This document shows positions 1 to 9,100 of a stretch of DNA of 48,187 nucleotides, piece after piece. Location: NCBI GenBank assembly GCA_021778805.1, contig JAJYBV010000016.1, positions 1-48,187 of the forward strand, given 5' to 3'. A model generated the notes under the pieces. That model saw nothing but the letters and a program-made list of their open reading frames with translations. It searched no databases and was not told the origin of the DNA. Every line of letters begins with the position of its first letter. The first letter of the stretch is position 1. The position numbers and the translations under genes were made by a program. The stretch comes from Chloroflexota bacterium (GTDB lineage: Bacteria > Chloroflexota > Ktedonobacteria > Ktedonobacterales > JACDGC01).

Positions 1-10
1 AATCATCAAC

Positions 11-42
11 TCCTCGTTATATATTATAATATATAACGAGGA
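11..42. repeat. 32-bp perfect AT-rich palindrome
   Basis: The 32 bases are exactly their own reverse complement, with arms beginning TCCTCGTTATAT. There is no T-run on either side, so this is not a standard terminator. It lies just beyond the terminator of the 121-3069 gene and could be a protein-binding site or part of a mobile remnant. The role is unknown. Confidence 0.6.
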
Positions 43-49
43 TATTGTC

Positions 50-120
50 AATGAAAAAAGACCCGAAACTCCCTTCTTCTCAGGGGTTTTCCTTCTTTCC
101 TCGTTAGACTTTTCGGGAAC
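50..120 (-). terminator. rho-independent terminator of the 121-3069 gene
   Basis: On the minus strand an inner hairpin (AAACCCCT ... AGGGAGTTT, one bulge) lies inside an outer CCCGAAA/TTTCGGG pair, and TCTTTTTT follows. It starts right after the stop codon at 121-123, as expected for an intrinsic terminator. Confidence 0.65.
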
Positions 121-3069
121 TTAGGTTACATCTGCGCCCGGAGCTGAAAAATCATCCAAACCCCACGCCCACTGATTGGCGCCGGCAGTAAACACAAACG
201 CTCCACTTGGCGGCACATAGACTACAGTTGCGCCGATTTCCTGTTTTCCCGCTGTATCTGTATAAGTGAAACTGCCCAAAAGAATATCATTTGGGTTAGA
301 TGGCGCCCCTATTGCTCCTCCGGCAATATCTGCGCTGATGGGTGTTGGCGTATTGGTATTCAAATTTGTGCCGTTGAATAGCTTAATGTAACTTCCCAAG
401 TTTGTAGAAACGGTCCATATTGGCTGATGTCCCGCTTGTGGATACCCAGCCAGCGACTCGCCAGTCAGGTTTGATGTTGGATTATTCAGCAGCGGATCGC
501 TCCATTGCGCCGTAACAAGAAGATGGTGTTTTCCATACATCGGATCGAGTGATAGGCTGAAAGCTGGAGAAGTAGTTCTTGAAACTACCTGATAGCATAT
601 GACTGTGCGATAATCTTTTCCTAATGAATCTTGTGCCAATCGAGCTTGCCAAAGACCAAAATTTGCGCCCATGTACAGCATGATATGCCGATTATCGGTT
701 GCTGACTGGTAAGCCGTATACATGTTTGTGGTCCAGTAGGGATCCGGACCCATAACTATTGTTCCTTTGAAAGCATTTAACATGTACGGATTTTTCTCTA
801 AATCCACATCCGTTATATACGTAACGCCTAGGTTGGAACGCTCCATCCAGCGAACTAAATTAATTTCATAATCTAAGAAATTCCCGGCGCCGGAGGAATT
901 AGTGTATGGCCGATTAAATGATACTGCGTATGCGCGATCTGCCTGTACTTGTGTTTGTTCTGATGTGTTATGGCCGTATAAACTATAGCCACCCCATGGA
1001 TTAGCGGCTTCCCATGCTGTTACCGGAACTATAACAGCAAAATTCATCCGCGGAACATTAGCCGGAAGTGGTTGCGGTAAAAAAGATTGAACCGGCAGTA
1101 CATCGGTTACCACAAGTGGAATATATGACTGAGCAGGATGCGCTGCGTCTTCAGAGACCAGTTTAATCAGGTACACTCCCGAAACCCAATCTTGCCCAAT
1201 GGTTAACGCATAACTTTGCTTCCAGTTTGCTTCCAGTGCATGCGTTTGGGGGTTGATAATGCATGTAGAGCACCCCTGTAATCCCGATTGCAGCGACCAT
1301 GTGCCTTGCGCAATACTGTGCAATCCACTAACACTTAGCATCTGCCGGCCGCCCCAGCCGCGATAAAACCCGATGCGATAGACTGTTAGTGAATAGGTAA
1401 GCGGAGTTTTTGAGCTGACATAAATTGGTACAGTTTGGCCGGCTTGCGCAGAGGTTTGCCCAGCGTAGCCCTGCAAATACGTTGTATCAACGCCGGGTGT
1501 CAGCATCCAATTGAATGTACCAATATTTGTGTTTTCATTTAGCATTCGGAAATTTGCAGCGTTGCCTTGAAAACTAAACGGTGGAACACTTAATTCCGGG
1601 ATCGGCGCCGGAATGGATTTGTTATATTTCCAGCCAATACCGGTAACGAGCAGCGAGCCAAGAATAACGACACTAAGGGAGGTAAGCATAGTTTGTGATT
1701 GTAAAGATTTTGCAACATTGTTTAATTCAAACGAAAATTTCTGCTCGCTAAAAAATTCTTTTTCATTTTGGGTGTTCAAACCAATACTCACTGCAAGTAA
1801 AGTCAGCAGCAAATGCGACTCAGCGGCATAAGTAAAATGGGGATCTACCACACCTAAAACAGCGTTGACCAGCAACAATGTTGCTGAGGCTGTAATAATG
1901 CTTCTGCTCAGCGAAGTATGTCTGAATTGCTGAGCGCCGGCGCGGAGCCGCATAAACGAGATCACGACAAATGCGATGTATCCGCCAACAAGCACCAAAC
2001 CTCCGCGATATAAAAAAAGCAGATAGGTGCTATCTACACTATCCAGTGAACTTGCCGGATAAACAAAATCTGGCTGCACACCAAAAATGGCAGTTTTTAC
2101 ATGATCAAACACCACTGTGACGATAACCTGCCAATTGTCAAAACGGCCAACCCAGCTGGAGGGAACGGCAAAACTTCCGGTGATGTAGGCTTTATGGATG
2201 AAAATATACGCCATGATACCAAGGATAATCACCAGTGGCGCGCTGAGTTGCAGCAAGCGCTTTTTGGTGACTAATCCGTTGATGATAAATGTAATGACTA
2301 ATCCCGACAGCAAGCCAATAATACCACCAAAACTATAGGTAGTTATCAGCGCCACGATGCAGAAAAACAAAATGCCACCGGCGATATATTTCCAATATTT
2401 GCCAAAAACATTGGGCAAATGCCCGGTAAAAAATAATTGCACGATAATAACTATCGGATACGCCGCTAATGCGCCTAACGCCTCCCAGTCACCCACAAAA
2501 GACACCGCGCGATGGATATGCTCGATAGACGGAAGCACAACATAATATTTTAGCAGCAATTTGCCAATAAATGGAAAATGAATAAACTCCAAAATACCGA
2601 AAATGCAGGCAAAGACAATAACAGCAAAAGCCGTGTTTAAAAATTTCTTCAGTGAAAAAGGCATCGGCAAAGCGTCTAAACATACCCGGTACCAAAGATA
2701 GTAATAGATTGGATCCAGTAAAACTTGCACAGCGGCTTTGGTAATATAAATACCCCGAGCCATCAGGAAGATGAGAGGTATGTAGGTACCGGTTATGATG
2801 AGAATAAAAAAAGCCGCGTCAATGCGCGTGAGGGTAAAGCGAAAATCTTTTTTTATGATTCTTCGGCCGGCAACAAGAGCTGCGGCTATTATGAGACCAA
2901 TTTGCGGTAATTTTAAACCGGCCACAGATTTACCAAAGGTAGCGAAGACCATGGAGATTACAAACATGGCTAACACGCCATAAATAACCATTTGGTCGAT
3001 TCGCGAAGGTTTTTTAATGCTTTCTAATACGGAGCTTTTTAATTTCTGTTTTGAAACTGAAATTGCCAT
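121..3069 (-). CDS. O-antigen-ligase-like membrane protein fused to a DMFase-large-subunit-like domain
   Basis: 982 residues. Roughly residues 25-430 are about ten to twelve hydrophobic segments in the pattern of the O-antigen ligase/polymerase (Wzy/WaaL-like) superfamily, including the loop SSWVGRFDNW before a late membrane segment. A further membrane span near residues 460-480 leads into about 500 extracytoplasmic residues. That part resembles the C-terminal domain of the N,N-dimethylformamidase large subunit family: VYRIGFYRGWGGR near its start, then NPWGGYSLYG, VSFNRPY, YEINLVRWMER, YITDVDLE and GANFGLWQARL. The ATG at 3069 is in frame with the first span; the ribosome site is weak. Neither half proves an enzyme activity: the family is known for binuclear or mononuclear iron amidohydrolases, but many members are uncharacterised cell-surface proteins. 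The fusion suggests assembly or modification of a surface glycan, which is inference. Confidence 0.75.
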   Translation of the reverse strand: MAISVSKQKLKSSVLESIKKPSRIDQMVIYGVLAMFVISMVFATFGKSVAGLKLPQIGLIIAAALVAGRRIIKKDFRFTLTRIDAAFFILIITGTYIPLIFLMARGIYITKAAVQVLLDPIYYYLWYRVCLDALPMPFSLKKFLNTAFAVIVFACIFGILEFIHFPFIGKLLLKYYVVLPSIEHIHRAVSFVGDWEALGALAAYPIVIIVQLFFTGHLPNVFGKYWKYIAGGILFFCIVALITTYSFGGIIGLLSGLVITFIINGLVTKKRLLQLSAPLVIILGIMAYIFIHKAYITGSFAVPSSWVGRFDNWQVIVTVVFDHVKTAIFGVQPDFVYPASSLDSVDSTYLLFLYRGGLVLVGGYIAFVVISFMRLRAGAQQFRHTSLSRSIITASATLLLVNAVLGVVDPHFTYAAESHLLLTLLAVSIGLNTQNEKEFFSEQKFSFELNNVAKSLQSQTMLTSLSVVILGSLLVTGIGWKYNKSIPAPIPELSVPPFSFQGNAANFRMLNENTNIGTFNWMLTPGVDTTYLQGYAGQTSAQAGQTVPIYVSSKTPLTYSLTVYRIGFYRGWGGRQMLSVSGLHSIAQGTWSLQSGLQGCSTCIINPQTHALEANWKQSYALTIGQDWVSGVYLIKLVSEDAAHPAQSYIPLVVTDVLPVQSFLPQPLPANVPRMNFAVIVPVTAWEAANPWGGYSLYGHNTSEQTQVQADRAYAVSFNRPYTNSSGAGNFLDYEINLVRWMERSNLGVTYITDVDLEKNPYMLNAFKGTIVMGPDPYWTTNMYTAYQSATDNRHIMLYMGANFGLWQARLAQDSLGKDYRTVICYQVVSRTTSPAFSLSLDPMYGKHHLLVTAQWSDPLLNNPTSNLTGESLAGYPQAGHQPIWTVSTNLGSYIKLFNGTNLNTNTPTPISADIAGGAIGAPSNPNDILLGSFTYTDTAGKQEIGATVVYVPPSGAFVFTAGANQWAWGLDDFSAPGADVT

Positions 3070-3965
3070 GGTAACTGCCTGTCTTTAAAAATAAATATTG
3101 TTTCCAAAGTTTGTAGTACATGTATGCAATAGGATAATTTTATAAATGGCGAACTTTGAAGTTTCTCGCTACTGTTTTAGCCTAAAAAACTGAAAAATTC
3201 CTGAGTTACAATATGTTTCAGTTAGGGATTATTACCCAATTCATGGCGGTTATCTCCAAAAACTCATTTATACTTATTAATTTCTTGTTTATCAATGTTA
3301 ACTTGGAAGCATGGTACTTTTTTTCCCCGCTCGCAAAAAAAAATTTCAAATAAATTTTGTGAACACAAAACATTCATTCAAAAATATATGAAATGCATAT
3401 TAACACCAAGTTAATTTGTCAAAAATTCTGCATATTCAGCTGCTTTAGCGCAACGACTTGCTTTGCCAGCGATGGTAAGTTTAAAGGTTACTTTCGAGTT
3501 TAGGGAGTGATGATTTTTTCTGATACATTTAACACTTTTTTGTTAAACAGCCTTATTGCTGAAATATAATTCAGGAATCTATACAGTTTCAAGCATTATT
3601 GCGGTTTGAGGCGGTGTTTTGTATCCTTGCGGCCGGAAATTCCATTATTTTCTAAGGATAAATTTGTACTATATAATAGCTGATTCTTGTAATTTTCCAT
3701 TTTTAGTTATCCTTTTGCCCATATTGCCATTAACTTTGAAAAACTGAAGTTAGCGCAAAAAAATTTTGGTGTTCAAATTTGGAATGATGTTGCATAGGAA
3801 ATTATACAATAAAAAACATTAAATTTTGGTTTCATAGTAATATAGTAACTAGCAATACTTTTTTATGGATATAAGAAGCAAGCATAATTAATTGATATTT
3901 AATGTAATACAAATATCAATTAATTATGACAATTGTAAAAATGTTGTGTGAATAAATGATATTTA
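3070..3965. other. AT-rich non-coding stretch
   Basis: No credible gene is visible on either strand in about 900 bases of AT-rich sequence. It contains the inverted repeat at 3883-3928 and the upstream region of the 121-3069 gene. Short complementary segments TTAACTTGG (near 3298) and CCAAGTTAA (near 3406) lie about 100 bases apart, but this is weak evidence for a structure. Confidence 0.6.
3883..3928. repeat. inverted repeat, 18-bp perfect arms
   Basis: Arms at 3883-3900 and 3911-3928 (beginning CATAATTAATTGATATTT) are perfect reverse complements around a 10-base loop. It is AT-only apart from single G/C bases and has no T-run, so a terminator role is unlikely. It lies about 40 bases from the end of a dispersed repeat copy. 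Confidence 0.6.
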
Positions 3966-4225
3966 ATATTTTAATCAAGATGAAGACCAACAGATCAGAG
4001 TACATTGAGTATCCCATAGTGCCTGTTGTTGAACAACCACCGCACGGTATACATGAGGCAAGCAATCCGGTAGGGGCACCCCTTGCGGTCGCCTTTGCCG
4101 CCCGGCAACCAATATTTCCTAGGGAAATTTTTTAAAATAAAAAAGTTTTTTGGGACACCCCAAACCCCGCGCAAGGGGCATCCGCCCCTTACGAATCCCT
4201 GGTTATGTACACCGCCTGGCGCTTA
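3966..4225 (-). repeat. dispersed GC-rich repeat, copy 1
   Basis: Reverse-orientation copy of the family seen again at 14018, 21008, 28205, 30748 and 47979. It begins with the reverse complement of GTTGGTCTTCATCTTGATTA, contains a form of the hairpin GGGCGACC-GCAAG-GGTCGCCC at 4074-4096, and ends with the aaggggc...gcccctta segment. The short reading frames inside are by-products of the repeat and are not annotated as genes. Confidence 0.8.
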
Positions 4226-4289
4226 TGCCTCTCTATACCATTTGCCTTATGAGTATCTTGTTTATTTCCCCCTGAGAAGTTACTTGCAA

Positions 4290-4345
4290 ACGCATGAAAA
4301 AGACTGAAAGGAATTGATCCCTGCCAAGGATCAATTCCTTTTCTC
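4290..4345 (-). terminator. terminator of the three-gene giant-protein operon
   Basis: A perfect 13-bp stem (4308-4320 with 4328-4340, arm AAGGAATTGATCC) with a 7-base loop is followed on the minus strand by TTTCAGTCTTTTT. It lies 40 bases beyond the stop codon of the 4380-6095 gene. Confidence 0.75.
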
Positions 4346-4379
4346 GAAAATATACACCTGTTAATTCAGCGCAGAATGG

Positions 4380-6095
4380 CTAATACCCGTCGCATACGGC
4401 AAGGGCTGAGTAAGAAAATGAACTTATCTGACTGAACCGCACATCCGTATACCACGTTGTATTTTGGTAATCTACGTTCGCAAGAGCACTTCCATAACTT
4501 GAGTTAGTTCCCGAAAGCAAATCAGTTTCCAAATAGTATCCACCGGAAGTTATGAGCGTGTTTGCCGGGCAAGAAATCTGCCCGGAAACTTGCAGCGATC
4601 CTGGTGAAGAAACAAATGTTTGATTTGCGTATTCTCGGTTATTAATTGTATTTGCGGCGCAAATTGTGTAGTTGGTAATGGTAAAAGATGCCTGTGAACC
4701 GGAAACAAAATAGTCTGAGGTCCATCCATTATTATTTGGATATTGCGCCTCAATATTAGGCACTATTGTATAAACTGCAATGATACCGCCTTTTACATAT
4801 GCCGGAGTTATAGTTGCGCCCCCGCCTAAAAGTGTGCCATTGCAGTTACTGGTGGCTGTGATTAACGTGGAAGCAGAGCTTCCAGTCGCTGAAGCAGTTA
4901 CCGTGGAAATCGTTAATGGCTGGTTGGTTTGCATGCAATTAGCAGATGCAGTAACAGCAGTAGGACTAGCGTTTTGCCAATATACTTCAACATCCCAAGT
5001 ATTTTGCGGCAATGGATAACTGGCAATAACATGGGCATCAGTAGTAAATCCTCCGCCGGTTACATAACTGCCTTTCGGGCATTGCGCAGTGACGTTTGTT
5101 ACTAATCCGCTGGTTTGTGCCTGGGCTGTAACATATATCATTCTTGCTTGAAACGGTTGAGGTGTGCTTGTTGCTGTTGGCGCGGCCGTTGCTGTTGCCG
5201 TTGCTGCGGATGTTGCTGTTACCGCAACCGTCGCTGTTGGCGCGATTGTTGCCGTTGCAGCAGTAGTTGCCGTAGAAGCCGGTAAAACTTTTATCGTGCT
5301 GCGATTGGAGTTTTGCCCGCCTAAAAGCGCAATAATGCCATGCAGTGCTCTGGTTGGATTGGTCGTTACCGTTCCTATAGCCAATACAGCAATGATGACA
5401 CCGGTTACCGCTGTTAAAAATATCGGCGGCGGAACGTATGCTGTTGCAAAATCTTTGGGAATACCTCCGGCTGGATTCCAGATTGGCGGGCGCTTCTTCT
5501 TGCGATTTTTGCACTTCGATGTAAACTGATTTGTTGGTGAACTTGTCCGTCGCAGCCGATTACAGAACCCCGACGGCATGCCGCGGGTGTAATATACTTT
5601 TCCGGCTAACGGATCGAGGTACCATCTGCGCACAATAAGAATACCGCCAACACACGTTTTATCTAAACCGATAATAACGCCCGGAGGAGGATTCCCTCTG
5701 GAAGTAATCCGTTTAATAATGTTTGTTGCGGGAGATCCGCTGCCAAGAACAGATTGTCCGGCAAATTGCTGCAGCGATGGCGCGGCTCCTGAACTAAGCT
5801 GATTCATGTTTTGCATTGCGGCTTGGTTTTTGCTGCGGCGAGAATATGTTCGCACGGCAGTTGGTTTCTGCGAGAAACGGATGTGATCATTTAAAATTGC
5901 CGCGCGCTGTTCACACGCTTCGCAAGGTTCAATATGAAAAAATTTGGTAATTGCTTTGATGACATCACCTAAACCGTACTCTTTCCGGAACCAACGGCTG
6001 GAAATAGTTATGGCACGGCTGCGGCGCTTTACCATGCTGTATAGTGTGATGATTGCGGCGCCGATCAGCGCCGCTGCTATGAATAATACCGGCAT
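4380..6095 (-). CDS. hypothetical membrane-anchored protein with Cys motif and Thr/Ala-rich linker
   Basis: 571 residues from the ATG at 6095; an in-frame ATG at 6218 exists but would overlap the upstream gene by 100 bases. The chosen start lies 20 bases after that gene's stop. A short N-terminal membrane span (PVLFIAAALIGAAIITLYSM) is followed by basic residues and a Cys motif, PCEACEQRAAILND, of the CxxC-x(n)-R-x3-LN type seen in various uncharacterised bacterial and phage proteins. A second membrane span lies near residue 240-260 (TAVTGVIIAVLAIGTV), then a Thr/Ala-rich linker typical of Chloroflexota cell-surface proteins, then about 200 residues of a repeated beta-type domain with spaced cysteines (AQCPKGSYVTGGGF, ISCPANTLITSGGY). 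The distal part is probably outside the cell. Function is not recognised. Confidence 0.75.
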   Translation of the reverse strand: MPVLFIAAALIGAAIITLYSMVKRRSRAITISSRWFRKEYGLGDVIKAITKFFHIEPCEACEQRAAILNDHIRFSQKPTAVRTYSRRSKNQAAMQNMNQLSSGAAPSLQQFAGQSVLGSGSPATNIIKRITSRGNPPPGVIIGLDKTCVGGILIVRRWYLDPLAGKVYYTRGMPSGFCNRLRRTSSPTNQFTSKCKNRKKKRPPIWNPAGGIPKDFATAYVPPPIFLTAVTGVIIAVLAIGTVTTNPTRALHGIIALLGGQNSNRSTIKVLPASTATTAATATIAPTATVAVTATSAATATATAAPTATSTPQPFQARMIYVTAQAQTSGLVTNVTAQCPKGSYVTGGGFTTDAHVIASYPLPQNTWDVEVYWQNASPTAVTASANCMQTNQPLTISTVTASATGSSASTLITATSNCNGTLLGGGATITPAYVKGGIIAVYTIVPNIEAQYPNNNGWTSDYFVSGSQASFTITNYTICAANTINNREYANQTFVSSPGSLQVSGQISCPANTLITSGGYYLETDLLSGTNSSYGSALANVDYQNTTWYTDVRFSQISSFSYSALAVCDGY

Positions 6096-6114
6096 ATCTA
6101 GAAGCGTCTCACTT

Positions 6115-9100
6115 TCAGAATTGAATCTCGCGATCATCGGCATATACCATACGCCAAGGCATTCGTGTGGTAAAAACTTGCCCGAATGTATAACTGTCAC
6201 GGTTATCAATTGGCTCATACTCGCGGATTGCCGCGCGAATTCTTGCGCCTGCTGCTTCTGCCGGAACCGTACCGGTGAATGAAACAGTAGTATCTGTTCG
6301 ACCCGAAATTTGCAGGGAACCTATTTGCTGCCAGCCAAATTCTCCGCCGATCGTAGTAAAATATTGCTCTATTGTTGCCTCGATTCGGTTTGATTGCGGT
6401 ATTTTACCTTCTACTGTAACAGTAATGATCGGCCTTTTGGGAATGATAGCAATTACCCTATCCGGCAGTACCTGGAAATAATCACTCATAACAACCCGTG
6501 AAATATGCGCGCCATATATTGAATTGGGCTGGAAGCGAACCAGCGCAAAACGAATAAATGGGAAATAATCGTTTGGCGCATGCACAGCAATGTCGGCGTA
6601 CCAAGCGTTACGGCTGGAATCGAACTGAACCGAATGCCCCGCGACTCGAACCTGAATATCCGGCCTTTCCTGTAATGCCACAGTTTGAAAAGTCTTCGCG
6701 TCAATAAAATGCTTGTCTTGAAAAACTGCGCCGGCCTCTGCATTGCCACTGGGATTAACTGAGAAAGCCGCGGTTAAATTTTCCATGTGAATAGGATCTC
6801 TGCCCCAAATAGTTGAAAAACGCAACAGCGCCTGCGGAATCTCGGCGGATGGCTGATTCAGATATACAACACCCAGCATTTCGCCGTTTCCGGATTGAAA
6901 CCATGGCCGTTTTAAATAAACCCGCAGGATAGATCCTCTGCGCGCGCGGCGAATCATTCCCTGCGACGCGGTTTCTTTCCACTCAAATACCGGAAGAACC
7001 TCCGGTATTTCGGGAGAAGCCGGTGATACTGTATTGAGAATATCTACTTGCTGCTCGGATTTTGGCGCGCTGCTTCCTGCCGCCGGCGCAATAACCGGTG
7101 TAGTGTCATTTAATGGATAGCAGTCTTTAAAACGCGACACACCGCTCAACCGGTAGGTAATTCGATGATATTTAGTGTCACCAATAGTATGAATTACTTC
7201 CAATCCAATTTTGGCAAGCTCCGGAGTGTTGTTCTGCGCCGGAATAGATTGCCGGTAACGCATATCTATTTGCTGTTCCATCACATGCATTGCTTGCTGT
7301 GTTTGAACAGCTCCTTGCGGAGATTTTCCGTCATCAATCAGATCGGTCCATTGGGATTCCAGATCAACCTTGGTTGTGCTGCCTGTGTGGGTAGTGTATT
7401 CGCCTAATAGAAATGCTCGGGTAGAATCTGCGGCGCGCTCGGGGCGAAGCTGTCCGAGAAATTGCGGATCCACAACCGGTGTTCGCACTGCGTGCATAAT
7501 TGTAAAAAAATCGGATGGTGTAAAAGCCCATGAAGCGCCGTTAAGAATCGTAGGTTTGATTGTGGCAGATTGCGGCAAGGCGCTGATGCGATTCCAGTGA
7601 GACAGCATTTTTAGATGCTCTTCCTCGGTAATAGAGGACAGGGCTGCGTAATAGATTTCACCCGCGGGAACTTTCACGTCAATTACGGCAACAGCGCCTT
7701 CCTGTTTCACTACCGGCTGTTCCGGCGCATGGCTGGCAGGCATTCCGGTTACCCGCAGTTTGTACGCCGGGTAATTGGGCCATTGCAAATTTTGCGGAAT
7801 ATGCAAACATCTGCCGATTAATTTGCTGTCTGCAGAACGAATCTCAAGTTTTATCCCTTTTGCTAATGGATCTGGCAAATACGCAACGGGATACGCAGTA
7901 GTCCCGGAATATTTAATGTAAAGCGTTTTGGGTTCTGCGAGATTTTTGGGGTTTGTTTGGGTAACTGCTGTTACACCGGGAATAGGCGTAAGCACACCGT
8001 TTTGCATTGCTTTTTCCAGTGTCGCCGCTTCGCGGGTGGCCGTGGTGTAGCCATTGATATCGCTATTCATATGAGTTGCGCCATCAAACATGCCATGCCA
8101 TTCAGATGTTCTTTGGGAAATTTTCGGCGGCAATATCCAGCGGATAGATTCATTGACCGATGGCGCCGCGCCGTCTCCATTGCGGATAACCGGTGTGTTT
8201 ACTGATTCGCCGTTTACGGGATCATTGCCCAAAACCATTATTGGCGCGCCGATGGGATCATATCTGCCGAAAGTAATTAAGTCGGTGCATTCCGGTGGAG
8301 TTTGCTGAAATTGCGCTTCTGTGGGAGTTACTTGGCTGTAACCACTTAAATCTACCGTGCGCACACGCAAACGATATGCGCGGCCGAAACGCAGTCGCGG
8401 CAGGGAACCTTTGCGGGGTTTGCTGATAAATTGCATTTCAGCGGCGGTTACCGAATCGTTATTCACTTGCACCACCGGGTTAGCGGTATCTTTAAAATCA
8501 TCATTGACCACCTTGCCGGGTCTTGGCGCGCTAAGGCTCCAACCATCCCACAAAAATAATTGACCGGAGAATGTTAGAGAATGAGAAAGGCCGCTTTGAG
8601 AGCTGCCGGTTGCTGCAAACTGCATATATCCTTCGTGCTGAACGCTTTTATTTAAAGATTGGTTCCGTAAAAATCGGTAATCGGTCTGTGTTTCATGCAA
8701 GGAATGCCATTTGTGCGCCTTTTCATCCCAAATATCTGCGCGAAAACCTCGTAATATATCTTCCGCATAGACTACTGCGCTGTTATTTTGATTATTTTGC
8801 GCATAAACCTGCTGCTGTAATATGCTGGCGGTTTGTATCCGCTGCGCCATAAAGTTGGTGACAAAAGAATCATTGTGTGTCAGCGCCAATCCGTGTGTTC
8901 TTATAGCCGGCAGTGTATCACCTTCTACGCCGCTGCCTTGGGCAGAGTTTGTTTCTGCGGCTATGCCCAGCCATTGTGAACCACTTTGCTCTATTTTCAT
9001 AACACCGGCAATTGCGTCGGTTTGCGCGACGGTAAATTGATTTTGATCGTCTACACGCAAATATCCGTTGCGGATGGTGCTTTCGGAAGAAGATTGCGCA

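Noticed and set aside
4083-4307. 74-residue open frame in the repeat copy
   Set aside because: It lies mostly within a dispersed repeat and its sequence matches the repeat in other places.
5038-5514. 158-residue frame with Asn/Ser repeats
   Set aside because: It is an out-of-frame shadow of the Thr/Ala linker and its surroundings.
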